Shown: positions 1-9,454 of the stretch, in pieces
Layout of the letters: every line of letters starts with the position of its first letter
How positions within the stretch are numbered: the first letter of the stretch is position 1
Source: Siphonodentalium dalli
Lineage: Eukaryota; Mollusca; Scaphopoda; Gadilida; Siphonodentaliidae
NCBI GenBank assembly: GCA_032622095.1
Contig: CP136069.1
Span: 5,938,976 to 6,002,975 of the forward strand
DNA: 64,000 nucleotides
Direction of reading: 5' to 3'
Translations under genes and position numbers: made by a program
The notes under the pieces: generated by a model
Databases searched by the model: none
What the model saw: only the letters and a program-made list of their open reading frames with translations
What the model was told of the DNA's origin: nothing

Positions 1-285
1 TTTATATCTCCCATAGCAGATGAGGCCATGCAGAATGAGGTCCACAGAGGGTGAATTTGCTGATGCTACCCCCTGTGCGATATCTTCACTAATTTCAAAC
101 TGGCATGCACACTCATGCTTGGTGCGAGGGTGCAGTGCCGAGGTGGGCACGCCAAACGGACACTCCCTAGCCGACCTTTTGGCCACATAGATCATGCCAT
201 GAATCTCTACTATGGCTATGCGGGATAGCGTTACTAAATTCACCCTCTTGGGACCTCTTACTGCAAATGACAGACAAACTAAACT
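1..285. mobile_element. Family B hairpin element, interrupted copy (B1)
   Basis: The left part carries the family B signature GAATGAGGTCC followed by AGAGGGTGAATTT. The complementary arm (ATAGCGTTACTAAATTCACC then GGGACCTC) lies at about 218-268. In other copies these two arms are adjacent and form one hairpin. Here about 125 bp of unrelated sequence (about 90-213) sits in the loop, and it contains CATGCCATGAATCTCTACT, a segment shared with 57.18 kb and 57.67 kb. The element may start before the window. No coding capacity is seen. Confidence 0.65.
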
Positions 286-890
286 TTCTTTTGTTGAACT
301 CTCGCATGCAAATTCACATTGGTGTAGGTATAGAGATCCAGGGACTGGGAACACCGTATAATACAGGGTAAACATTATTGTCTTCGGTTACATGGGCAAG
401 TTAAGGTCGAAAAGTTGGTGTTCATACGTTTAGTATGGCACGGGTTAGCAACTGATGAAGATCTTATTGACTTTTTTCTCTCTTCCTTCTTTGATGATCT
501 CATTTATAAAATATAAATTTTGACTTTTGGATTTTATTAGTTGAGATATTTTGGGGCGTACGTTCAAAATTATTTTCCAAATTTAGTAAAACCGCTCCGG
601 GCCACTGCTCTCCATCCAAAATTTATGAAAAGTGAACGAGGAATCAGGTATGATGTATCTGCACAAAATTGGTCACTGTTCCCTTATTTTCTTTTACCCC
701 CCCCCCTATTTTCATATGCTTTGCAGATTCCCTCTTCTTTCTTTGTTATCCATACATTTGGCACCAACTTCACCTTGTGATTAAATGTATATGACTAATT
801 GGTTTCAGGCCATTTTTCTTTCAGCTTATCCTAATTTGACATATCGAAAAGCCTTCGGGCATTCAGCCAGCTTTTCATTATGACTAATTG
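286..890. other. No recognisable feature
   Basis: AT-rich sequence with a short C-run near 700. I see no tandem repeat, inverted repeat or recognisable coding region. The one short reading frame here resembles no family known to me and is of a length expected by chance. Confidence 0.5.
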
Positions 891-891
891 T

Positions 892-1345
892 GACCCGCCA
901 TATCAAATCCAGTCGTAAGTCGGGATTTTGTTTACCCTGTGCCAATGCATTCTCTTATATAAGCGAGTCGACCATAGGTCGCCTCGCATATATAAGAGAA
1001 TGCATTGGCCTAACAATTTTTTATCATGTTTTTTAAATAAATGTTTCTTACAATTTTTAGGATATCAAATAAAAAACATCCATTACCCTGCAGGGAGCCC
1101 CACACATATATAGAAGCATATAGAAGAGTGTCGTCTGCTCATGTTTGTCTGGGGCTCTGTATGGGTGAAATTATAAAATTGTTAAAGAATACAAGAACAA
1201 ATTATTAAAATTGTAAAAAATCGTTAGGCCAATGCATTCTCTTATATATGCGAGGCGACCTATGGTCGACTCGCATATATAAGATAATGCATTGGCACAG
1301 GGTAAACAAAATCCCGACTTACGACTGGATTTGATATGGCGGGTC
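892..1345. mobile_element. Family A double-hairpin element within a longer terminal inverted repeat (A1)
   Basis: The core (934-1303) begins ACCCTGTGCCAATGCATTCT and ends with its reverse complement. Each end is itself a palindrome of about 70 bp centred on CGACCATAGGTCG or CGACCTATGGTCG, so the element is hairpin-spacer-hairpin. In this copy the inverted repeat extends 42 bp further on both sides, starting GACCCGCCATATCAAATCC, giving a 454-bp unit. The spacer holds the mini-hairpin family C at about 1,091-1,171. Short reading frames with a repeated CQCILLYMR peptide are products of the palindrome, not genes. Confidence 0.8.
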
Positions 1346-1346
1346 T

Positions 1347-1433
1347 ATTAACCCATAGAGAGCCACACACAGCCTGGATCAGACGACACTATGTAGTGCA
1401 TGCTTCCATCTGTGTGAGGCTCCCCGTGGGTTA
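1347..1433. mobile_element. Family C mini-hairpin element
   Basis: A short inverted repeat: left end AACCCATAGAGAGCC, right end GGCTCCCCGTGGGTTA. It stands directly beside A1 and is followed by a second copy of the ATATGGCGGGTCA end motif. The same element occurs alone at 20.7 and 61.56 kb and also inside several family A spacers, so it is a separate mobile unit or a mobilised part of A. Confidence 0.6.
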
Positions 1434-1877
1434 TATGGCGGGTCACATTTATTGTCATCCCGGGATGCTGGGTGTGATTTCCGCTAACCCTGCATGATGT
1501 GTTACCTGGTCAGACACCCACTTACCACTTATTGGTTACCCATAAAACCTGTCTTCGGTAACATGGGCAAAGGCGTATAATAAATCTAGGTACACATTCC
1601 GAAGCGCCACGTGGACAATTTACAAGTCAAGTAAATAATAGGAGCATAACAGAAGTATACTTGGTGTTTAGAAATTTTGAAAACAAGAGCATACTATATG
1701 GCAAGCTTATGCGTACCAGTTGAATCGTGCGCCATCATAATTTAAATGCATGTGCGTCATAACAGTTAAAAAACTTCAGTAACATGATTGTCTTATACCG
1801 GCAGTTTAAGATCAAAATGGGACCGCGGTACATAGTTGGGTTTTACCAATTTTGGAATTCAAACGTATAATCAGATA
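1434..1877. other. No recognisable feature
   Basis: Mixed AT-rich sequence without an evident tandem repeat, inverted repeat or coding region. It precedes dispersed repeat E. Confidence 0.45.
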
Positions 1878-2217
1878 GAAACGGATAAAAATATTGTTTA
1901 AAATAGTTATATTTACAAATATTATATCCAAATTGACAACACACGCTGTCATTCTTATATATTAATTAAATGCAGCAACTCTCGATGGCAAAACCGATTT
2001 CGTTAATTTATCGCTGTTTGATGTGTCCCGAATCGAGTAGTAATATTTACAATTGACCGTAGTTCAGACGATGTTTTCTATGGAGTGTTACTGTCGATTT
2101 GCTTCAGATTTCCGGCGTTGTTAGTAGAATGTTACATTCCTCCAGTTGGCATATCACCTGAATACTAACTCATCAGTTTCACGCAACCGAACAAGTACAT
2201 AATATGTCTTTAACCTC
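1878..2217 (+). repeat. Dispersed repeat E, copy 1
   Basis: About 330 bp are closely similar in direct orientation to 15,505-15,838. Shared landmarks are TATATTAATTAA, GATGTTTTCTATGGAGTG and CATTCCTCCAGTTGGCATA. In this copy it is followed by the 83-bp minisatellite; in the other it is followed by repeat X. I see no terminal inverted repeat and no coding region, so the repeat class is unknown. Confidence 0.7.
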
Positions 2218-2244
2218 AGGCTCTAGGCACATAATCCTAACCAG

Positions 2245-3290
2245 AGGCAACCAAACAACTAAACACCAACATCCACACAACATCCACACAACTAACCAAC
2301 AAACCAGCTAACTAACCAACAGAAGTGTGTTTCGGCGACCATCGTCATCGCCACCAGCTTCCTCTACCACACAACCAACCAACAAACCAGCTAACTAACC
2401 AACAGAAGTGTGTTTTGACGACCATCGTCATCGCCACCAGCTTCCTCTACCACACAACCAACCAACAAACCAGCTAACTAACCAACAGAAGTGTGTTTCG
2501 GCGACCATCATCATCGCCACAAGCTTCCTCAACCAATCAACCGAACCAAACCACCTAACTAACCAACAGAAGTGTGTTTCGGCGACCAACATCATCGACA
2601 CAAGCTTCATCAACCACACAACTAACCAACAAACCAGCTAACTAACCAACAGAAGTGTGTTTCGGCGACCATCATCATCGCCACAAGCTTCCTCAACCAT
2701 TCAACCGAACCAAACCACCTAACTAACCAACAGAAGTGTGTTTCGGCGACCAACATCATCGCCACAAGCTTCATCAACCACACAACTAACAAACAAACCA
2801 GCTAACTAACCAACAGAAGTGTGTTTCGGCGACCATCGTCATCGCCACCAGCTTCCTCTACCACACAACTAACCAACGTTCAGCTAACTAACCAACAGAA
2901 GTGTGTTTTGACGACCATCGTCATCGCCACCAGCTTCCTCTACCACACAACCAACCAACAAACCAGCTAACTAACCAACAGAAGTGTGTTTCGGCGACCA
3001 ACATCATCGCCACCAGCTTCTCGGCCACACAACTAACAAACAAACCAGCTAACTAACCAACAGAAGTGTGTTTCGGCGACCAAAATCACCGACACCAGCT
3101 TCCTCTACCACACAACTAACCAACAACCCAGCTAACTAACCAACAGAAGTGTGTTTCGGCGACCAACATCATCGCCACCAGCTTCTCAGCCACACAACTA
3201 ACAAACAAACCAGCTAACTAACCAACAGAAATATGGTTCGGCGGCCATCATCGTCGACACCAGCTTAACCAATTAACCAATTAACAGGCG
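2245..3290 (+). repeat. 83-bp minisatellite, about 12 copies
   Basis: Unit starts (AGAAGTGTGTTTCGGCGACC) recur at about 2,322, 2,405, 2,488 and 2,569, so the period is 81-83 bp. Each unit contains internal short runs of AACCAACC/AACTAACC, which look like an older repeat inside the larger one. Units alternate between GCGACCATCGTCATCGCCA and GCGACCAACATCATCGCCA types. The reading frames through it on both strands are repeat artefacts. Confidence 0.9.
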
Positions 3291-3869
3291 TGTGGTTCGG
3301 TGACAATCATCACCATAGATACTCAATGAATTATGTAACATCTGGCGGCCGGCCGTCAACCTCTGTGGTCCCTAATTCGGTGTTATGACGGTAAACTGAG
3401 TTTTCTTCATCGTTATTCTATATCGACCTGACGCATTCATGAAAAAATAATTAGCTTCCAATCGAATCGACGGTCGCGATGTTTTTATGGGCGAATCAAA
3501 GACCGCGGGATCACACCGGTCTTATCTACAACATTTAACTGGTTATATGGAGCAGCACAAACAAGTAACATTGCATCAGTTAATTCGTGGAGGTTAATCG
3601 TCGAACAGTGGGCATGTATAACAAGAAAACCATAGTCAGAAATGGTAACGCCACCAAGATCGTATTATTAGCCATAAATATAAATAATAATACAATTATT
3701 CTATAAACTAGCTTTCAAATTTTATGCGGGAAATTTGCGTACTTCCATATTTCAAGTTTTCCCGTTTCTCGTGGCATACATTACTTTCATCAAACTGTCT
3801 TCTTTATTACACAAGCTGATAGGCCCGACTTCACCCGGGCTGTTTCCCATCTGCTTTCCGGTGAAAGGT
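3291..3869. other. No recognisable gene; fragment of dispersed repeat J
   Basis: The segment near 3,610-3,660 (ACAAGAAAACCATAGTCAG then AATGGTAACGC) resembles 57.85 kb and, reversed, 24.05 kb. The rest shows no tandem structure or recognisable coding region. Confidence 0.4.
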
Positions 3870-4390
3870 GCGATTTGACCTTCAATTGACTATTTCGAAA
3901 GTCAAGGTCAGGTCAGGGTCATGATTTGTCCAGTCCAAAACACCCCCACCCGTAGAAAACTACCCATAGGTATCAAATTTCGTCGAAATCCGTCCGTTTT
4001 ACCCAACTTGACCTTTAATTAACAATTTTGAAGGTCAAGGTAAGGTCAGAGTCATGATTTGACCCGTCCAAAACACCCCCCCCCCCCGACAAAAGTACCC
4101 ATAGGTATCAAATTTCGTCGAAATCTATCCGTTTTATCCGAGTTGACCTTTGATTGGCCATATTGAAGGTCAAGGTCAGGCCGAGGTCACAATTTGACCC
4201 GTTCAAAACTCTCCTCGGACCAAAGTATCCCTAGGTATCAAATTTCGCCGAAATTTGTCCGTTTTACCCAAATTGACCTTGCATTGACAGTTTTAAAGGT
4301 CAAGGTCAGGTCGGGGTCACGATTTGACCCGTTCAAAACACTTCCCGGACACAAATACCCATAGGTATCAAATTACGTTGAAATCTATGG
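3870..4390 (+). repeat. Tandem repeat, period about 134 bp, four copies
   Basis: The block TTGACCTT, then AAGGTCAAGGTCAGG, then GATTTGACCCG, then CCCATAGGTATCAAAT recurs four times with a spacing of roughly 132-135 bp. Copies differ by substitutions and by the length of a C-run near 4,075-4,087. No coding potential is evident. Confidence 0.85.
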
Positions 4391-4479
4391 AAAGCCGAGG
4401 AGGACATGTTGGTTGCTAATTGCTAGATATACGACGCGGTATTTTGAAGGTGTTTCAAACTAGGAGATATAAGTATTCT

Positions 4480-4610
4480 GCCTTTCAAATGGTGATGAAT
4501 TATAGTAGTTTATTCAAATTTTATGGCATAAATTGTTATTAAAACCGTATATACTATAAAAAATTAATGACTCGAAAATTAAGTGGGCCTTTAAACAAAG
4601 TCACAATTGC
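4480..4610 (+). repeat. Dispersed repeat G, fragment
   Basis: The sequence from TTTCAAATGGTGATGAATTA through GTTATTAAAACCGTATATA to GTGGGCCTTTAA matches 56.42-56.49 kb directly and 24.49-24.57 kb in reverse complement. The last part also matches the sequence just before the 62-bp minisatellite at 24.88 kb. It is a short piece of a longer interspersed repeat. Confidence 0.65.
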
Positions 4611-4834
4611 ATTTAGGCTCATCTCATACTCGTCCATTCAGCGATATTCTACTGCGCAGTTTGTTATAGCCTCCAGTATTTATTGAGCGTTATACCCCCA
4701 ACTGTTATAATTCGCCTTTAGCAGGCGTACTCTTGCCTCAGATTATTGAGATATTAGGTCACACATAATCACATTAAATCGCATCGTAACATAGCAATTG
4801 TGTGGGCTCCTTGGCGTGAATATGTAATGAGAAA

Positions 4835-5620
4835 TAAGGTCATACGTAATGACATTAAACTCAAGAAAACCCTCGAAAACAAAACAAAATCACATTTAAT
4901 GTTTTACGTTATTTCCTTCATAAAAAGAATCTTCGTGATAATGAACCCTCTCGTTACTTTAGAATATAGAATTAACCTTAAAATAAAAAAAATCTTTGGA
5001 ACACAGAACCTTCGGAATAACGAACCTTCGGATTGGTGAACCTTCGGAATAGCGAACATTCAGAGAAATTTCGGAATAGTGGACCTTCGGGATAGTGAAC
5101 CTTCGGAATAGAGCCATGCCCCCCAATATTCATATTATATGCCCAGAGTTCAAAGGTATGGACCCATAAAATTCTAAACTTGGCCCTTAAAATAATTAAC
5201 TCCAAATTGGAGCACACACAGAACACCACTTAAGTCAACTGAACCTATGTCATGTCCCAATGCGGGAGGGTCCATATATACCACAACATTCATAGTATAT
5301 GCCAAGAATTCAAAGGTATGGGCCCACGTAATGACATAAAATCTCAAGAAAACCAGCGAAAACAAAACAAAATCACATTTAATGTTCTAAGTTAAGTTAT
5401 TTCCTCCTGTATCTGTATCGGTGCGCGCGCATGATCAGTTCGGATGTGAGCGCACACTCCATATAAAGAATCTTTGTGAAAATGAACCCTCTCAAATTAG
5501 TCTCAATACTTTAAAATATAGAATTAACCTAAAAATAACAAAAACCTTCGGAATAGAGAACCTTCGGAATAGCGGATCTTCGGGATAGCAAACCTTCATA
5601 ATAGAAGCATGTCCCCACAA
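4835..5620 (+). repeat. Tandem duplication, period about 480 bp, with CCTTCGGAATAG sub-repeats
   Basis: Two copies of a block starting near AAACTCAAGAAAACC (4,858 and 5,340) share AACAAAACAAAATCACATTT, GAATTAACCT and a short-period cluster of GAACCTTCGGAATAG-like units. The short cluster occurs at about 5,003-5,115 and 5,543-5,607. The segment TTCAAAGGTATGG is also duplicated (5,150 and 5,309). The pattern is a minisatellite nucleus plus a larger duplication. Confidence 0.75.
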
Positions 5621-6900
5621 TTACACCGGTGACGTAAACACATGTGCCAATCTTAGTTGTACTCTCGTAATTATCGGTACGATGAAACGGTGACGGAATC
5701 TGACGAGGTTTGCCGAATGTACAATCACCCAGTGAATTATCGATCGCCCATGCGATACAAAAAAACCAAAAGCAATAAACACCACACTACGGTGGCGTAA
5801 TTACCGAAGGGTGTGCACGATCAGGCTAATCTGAATTGCTCTTGCTGGGTCGCACGAACGCACCCGGCCAATGATGTATGATTCGATTGGTTCTATTGCT
5901 AATAAACTGTATCCTTTAGCTACGGCCGATTAGCGCGGGATCTCGCGGGATCTTACGTGATCTCGCGGCGAGGATATTCCTGGGGACCGGAAGCGTATTC
6001 ATATCGACTGCTGTTCGGTATTTCTATCACGCGTCACGCGTGAACGTTGCCATGGTTACGTTGAAGAATCCCATCAGAGGCTATAGTGATCGGTTGAACC
6101 AATTGAGATGGCTCCGAGTTCTTCAATTGGGCGACTTGTTGCAAATGCAGATCAATGCGGCCTCATGCACTGGAACACAGTTACGATCCGTCAATCGACT
6201 GAGAATTTGATCGAATTCGTGACGGCACTCGGATGTGAGCAACGCATGCATGGAGATTTTCAACGGCGCCATATTCGCTTCCAATCTCTACCAGAGCGCA
6301 CCAGTCATGCTTCTTTTCTGACTCTGTAACCGACTGGGTACTAGTCTGTGATTCTATATTTAGCATGGGATATCCCAGCAAAAATGGCGAAACCCGATCG
6401 CTCCAAAGTAAAATTTTCTATTGTGCTTTTTGAACAATTCCCACTCTAAAACTCTAAAACATAATGACAGAATGGAAAATCAGAGCGGTAGTTTTGTTGA
6501 CGATTTTTCGCAAGCTACTCGTCAATATTGCAGCAAATTAGAACTTTTGTGTTTGACTTGCCGTTCGAGTTGTGACAATGTCGTACAATTGCGTTTATAC
6601 TTTTGTGTTGATAAAATAATCACACGGTGTCTAAATATAGTTCTTCGGTTTTAGTGAGACTTTTCAAACATAAGGTCCAAAATTTATACATTTTTGTTTC
6701 GATGTTTTGTGTGCTTAACAAGGTCAGCATGTTGCTCTGTTCGCTTAGTATATATTTTAATATCGCGGAAGTCCACCAAATGTGGGTGAAAGGTCGCCGG
6801 TAGCAGCGGTCTTACCGAGTCATCAATGGAGGTAAACCCTGCATTGAAATTGATTCGCTTCTTTATAATTCTCGTGTTAACGTTTGGTGCGGATGATGGA
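5621..6900. other. Apparently single-copy DNA, weakly promoter-like at 5.83-6.06 kb
   Basis: No copy of this stretch is recognised elsewhere in the window. The part at 5,830-6,060 is richer in G+C and CpG than its surroundings. It has CCAAT boxes (about 5,868) and three close copies of GATCTCGCGG-like sequence at 5,938-5,970. That could be a promoter or CpG-rich regulatory segment, but no downstream exon can be supported. Three short reading frames resemble no known protein. Confidence 0.3.
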
Positions 6901-7084
6901 TTGTAGGTAAACATCCCAACAACTGAATGGACTAGTATGGGTGAAATGTGGGTCAACACGCCAGGCGACGTAATGGGCTGACACGAGTGGGATTTAGGTA
7001 AATACGTCAACCAAGAGAGTGGGCTGGTATGGATTGGTTGTGTGTAAGCACATCAACAACTGAATGGACTGGTGTGGGTGAAAT

Positions 7085-8312
7085 GTGCGTCCCCATTGGG
7101 AACCTCGATCATGCAATGTGTCGTCTGTTAATTTGGGGATATAGAGGAACTAAACTAAAAAGAAATAGAATCTAGGTGAAGAAGTTTCCATAGAAATTGT
7201 ATATTAAGGGTCAGACGCACGTTTTGCCAAAATTTCCTGGTATTTCAAAATGTATTTTCTCTAAATCTATCAGGAATATCTTTGTGAATTTTTGTACAAG
7301 AGATTATTGTGGTACCATACATAAGAACCATTGGACATTTGGTTATTATAATCTCATTTACTTTACTTTTATGGCATGAAAAATCTTTAAAATTTCACTG
7401 TGTTCAGGTACCGAGAACTACTGTAAAACAGATTTTTTTCGAAAGTGCATTTCATATATACATGATATCATATCTGAAGATCATGAGAGAAGACTTAATT
7501 TTTCTTGATTCATGAAATTAAATGATTATTTTCATTCAGAAAGACAACTACCATAAACATTTTTTTATTATTGAGAATTGTCATGCCATGCTTGTTGGTT
7601 CGGTTGAGTTCTGGGTCATGGGTTCATAACCAAATTAAATCTGACCACCATATCTCTTAACACTGTGACCTAATTTCTGTCGATTGCTCCCTGCTTGAGT
7701 GGACAGAACCACATTTGAACATTTGTTTTCATTGGGCTGGCATATTTGTGACTGCTTTATTCTTCATTATAATACATGGGGTATGATGCTATAATATGCA
7801 ATTAAAAAGCTAACTCAACATTATGATACAAATGAAGCCTCCTCTCATGGAGTCAAGACAATAAGCTATTTGATGGTTGACATGTTGTTTGAAATTATAA
7901 ATTTTTCTGGCAATTCTCGGTACCTAAAGGGACAGAAACGAAACAAATATTTTCAACCTCTCAAATGTATTAAAATCCATTATTGTTATTGTCTCTTTAT
8001 AATTGCTCTGATTCTATATATAATGAAAATTATCATATGTAAAATTTAAGATTTTTCACCTGATAGATCCAGAGAAATTCTTTGTTGAAAATCACTTGCC
8101 ATTTCTGGCTGGATTTACTGTGATTTATGCAAAACGTGCGTCTCCCCCTTAAAGACACTTTCCATAGAAGATGAGGCCAGAGTAGAATGATGTTCACAGA
8201 GGGCGAATTTAGTAATGCTAACACACTTTGAGGGATAGCGTATAACTAAATTCACAATATGGGGACCTCGTTCTACAAATGACAGGTACACTAAACTCAG
8301 ACTTGGAGAAGT
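7085..8312. mobile_element. Family B element split by a TTAA-inserting transposon (B2)
   Basis: The inner domain of family B (CCATTGGGAACCTC, ATGCAATGTGTCGTC, GGGGATATAGAG) lies at 7,098-7,203. The hairpin part (GATGAGGCC, TTCACAGAGGGCGAATTTAG, then its complement and the terminal CACTAAACTCAG) lies at 8,168-8,300. Joining the two across TTAA restores the order seen in the uninterrupted copy at 62.1-62.5 kb. The interruption is a separate 941-bp element. Confidence 0.7.
7208..8148. mobile_element. TTAA-flanked inverted-repeat element H (piggyBac-like, non-autonomous)
   Basis: It is flanked by TTAA on both sides (7,204-7,207 and 8,149-8,152). The ends are inverted repeats: left GGG then CAGACGCACGTTTTGC, right complement GGGGG then AGACGCACGTTTTGC. 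Similarity of the arms continues inward for about 200 bp (CTATCAGG; GGTACCGAGAA against TTCTCGGTACC). TTAA duplications are the hallmark of piggyBac transposons (known); assignment here is inference because no transposase is encoded. It sits inside a family B copy, so it is the younger of the two. Confidence 0.7.
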
Positions 8313-8320
8313 GATGAATA

Positions 8321-8525
8321 ATGTCCAGTGACCGAGCTATAAATACTTATACAATTCCTAAACCTTGTCCAGTGACCGATCTATAAGTATTTATACAGTC
8401 CCTAAACCATGTCTACTGACCAAGCTATAAGTATCTATACAATCCCTAAACCATGTCCAGTGACCGACTCTGTATATACGTACATGTATATATACAATCC
8501 CTAAACCATGCCCAGTGACTCAGCT
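8321..8525 (+). repeat. 44-bp tandem repeat, five copies
   Basis: Units start GTCCAGTGACCGA at about 8,323, 8,367, 8,411, 8,455 and 8,510, with a shared tail TATACAATCCCTAAACCATG. The fourth unit is expanded by a TATATACGTACATG stretch. The array follows directly on the end of family B element B2. Confidence 0.85.
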
Positions 8526-9163
8526 CCCATGTGAAGTTATATTCTCTTTATAGAATGTTGCTGTTGGTGTTTTAACTGAAGACCTAGATCGTACTCTATA
8601 TATATATCACGTCAAATTGAATGACACCAGACTAATGCTAAAATTACAGGTTAATTCGACTTCTATCCTACTATACGAATCGCATATATATTCATTATGC
8701 TAACACCGCTTGATTTTGTCTGCGCGAGGGTATATTATAATCTCAGAAAGTCTCGTTTGTCTGCGCTAGGGTATATTATAATCTCCGAAAATCTCGGCTG
8801 TTACTGAGAATAAAATATTTCTTTGACGACGCCGATGAGTTGGCATGGATCAAACGACCGATTGACTTGTTTTGAAATCGTAGAATTTTACTGTCGGCGT
8901 GATTCGACTGATAATGCTATCCGCACTGCTTGGGTGGTTACGAAAGTTAATAACCAGTTATGAAAAGTTAATAACCGAGCCGATCACAACCGATTTCTGG
9001 CATCAGGCACAAACGGATTAACGTAACAGAAGGAACCGGCGCAGTGCTCCGGTCGACAATCGAACACGTGCCCCTTGCAGAGTACTTAATGCACATTTTT
9101 ACCGATCTGAACGTACAGGCTGCAGACAAATTACGTAGGTCACGACCCACCTGGTCCACGAAC
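8526..9163. other. Mostly unassigned; a two-copy repeat at 8.70-8.79 kb
   Basis: TTTGTCTGCGCGAGGGTATA and the following TTATAATCTC are repeated once, about 49 bp apart (8,717 and 8,757). The remainder shows no tandem or inverted structure and no recognisable coding region. Confidence 0.45.
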
Positions 9164-9165
9164 TA

Positions 9166-9343
9166 CAGTAATGCCCCAAATAATCGACTCCTTAACCACA
9201 GCAGAATTATGGGTACTTTTTCAGGATTTAGCTGGAAATATGGCTTGTTGCCATTCATAGGAAAGCTCTCAGTGAGAAATCCTGAAAAATTACCCATAAT
9301 TCTGCTGTGGTTAAGGAGTCGACTATTTAGGGCAATATTTTAC
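9166..9343. mobile_element. Foldback MITE of the TA-flanked family D (D1)
   Basis: It begins TA-CAGTAATGCCCC. The left arm (CCACAGCAGAATTATGGGTA, CAGGATTTAG) returns as its complement (ACCCATAATTCTGCTGTGG) on the right, giving a hairpin with a short loop at about 9,240-9,275. The right terminus is degenerate (GGGCAATATT instead of GGGCATTACTG). TA duplication and CAGT ends are typical of Tc1/mariner-type elements (known); the assignment is inference. Confidence 0.75.
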
Positions 9344-9454
9344 CTAGACCGCATTTTATCGCGGCGTTAACTCGGCACATTAATCCAGGCCTCAAATTAA
9401 ATCTAATTACTCGCTATTGTTACGTAATTTGCGATTCCATGACGTAAAGAGGTC

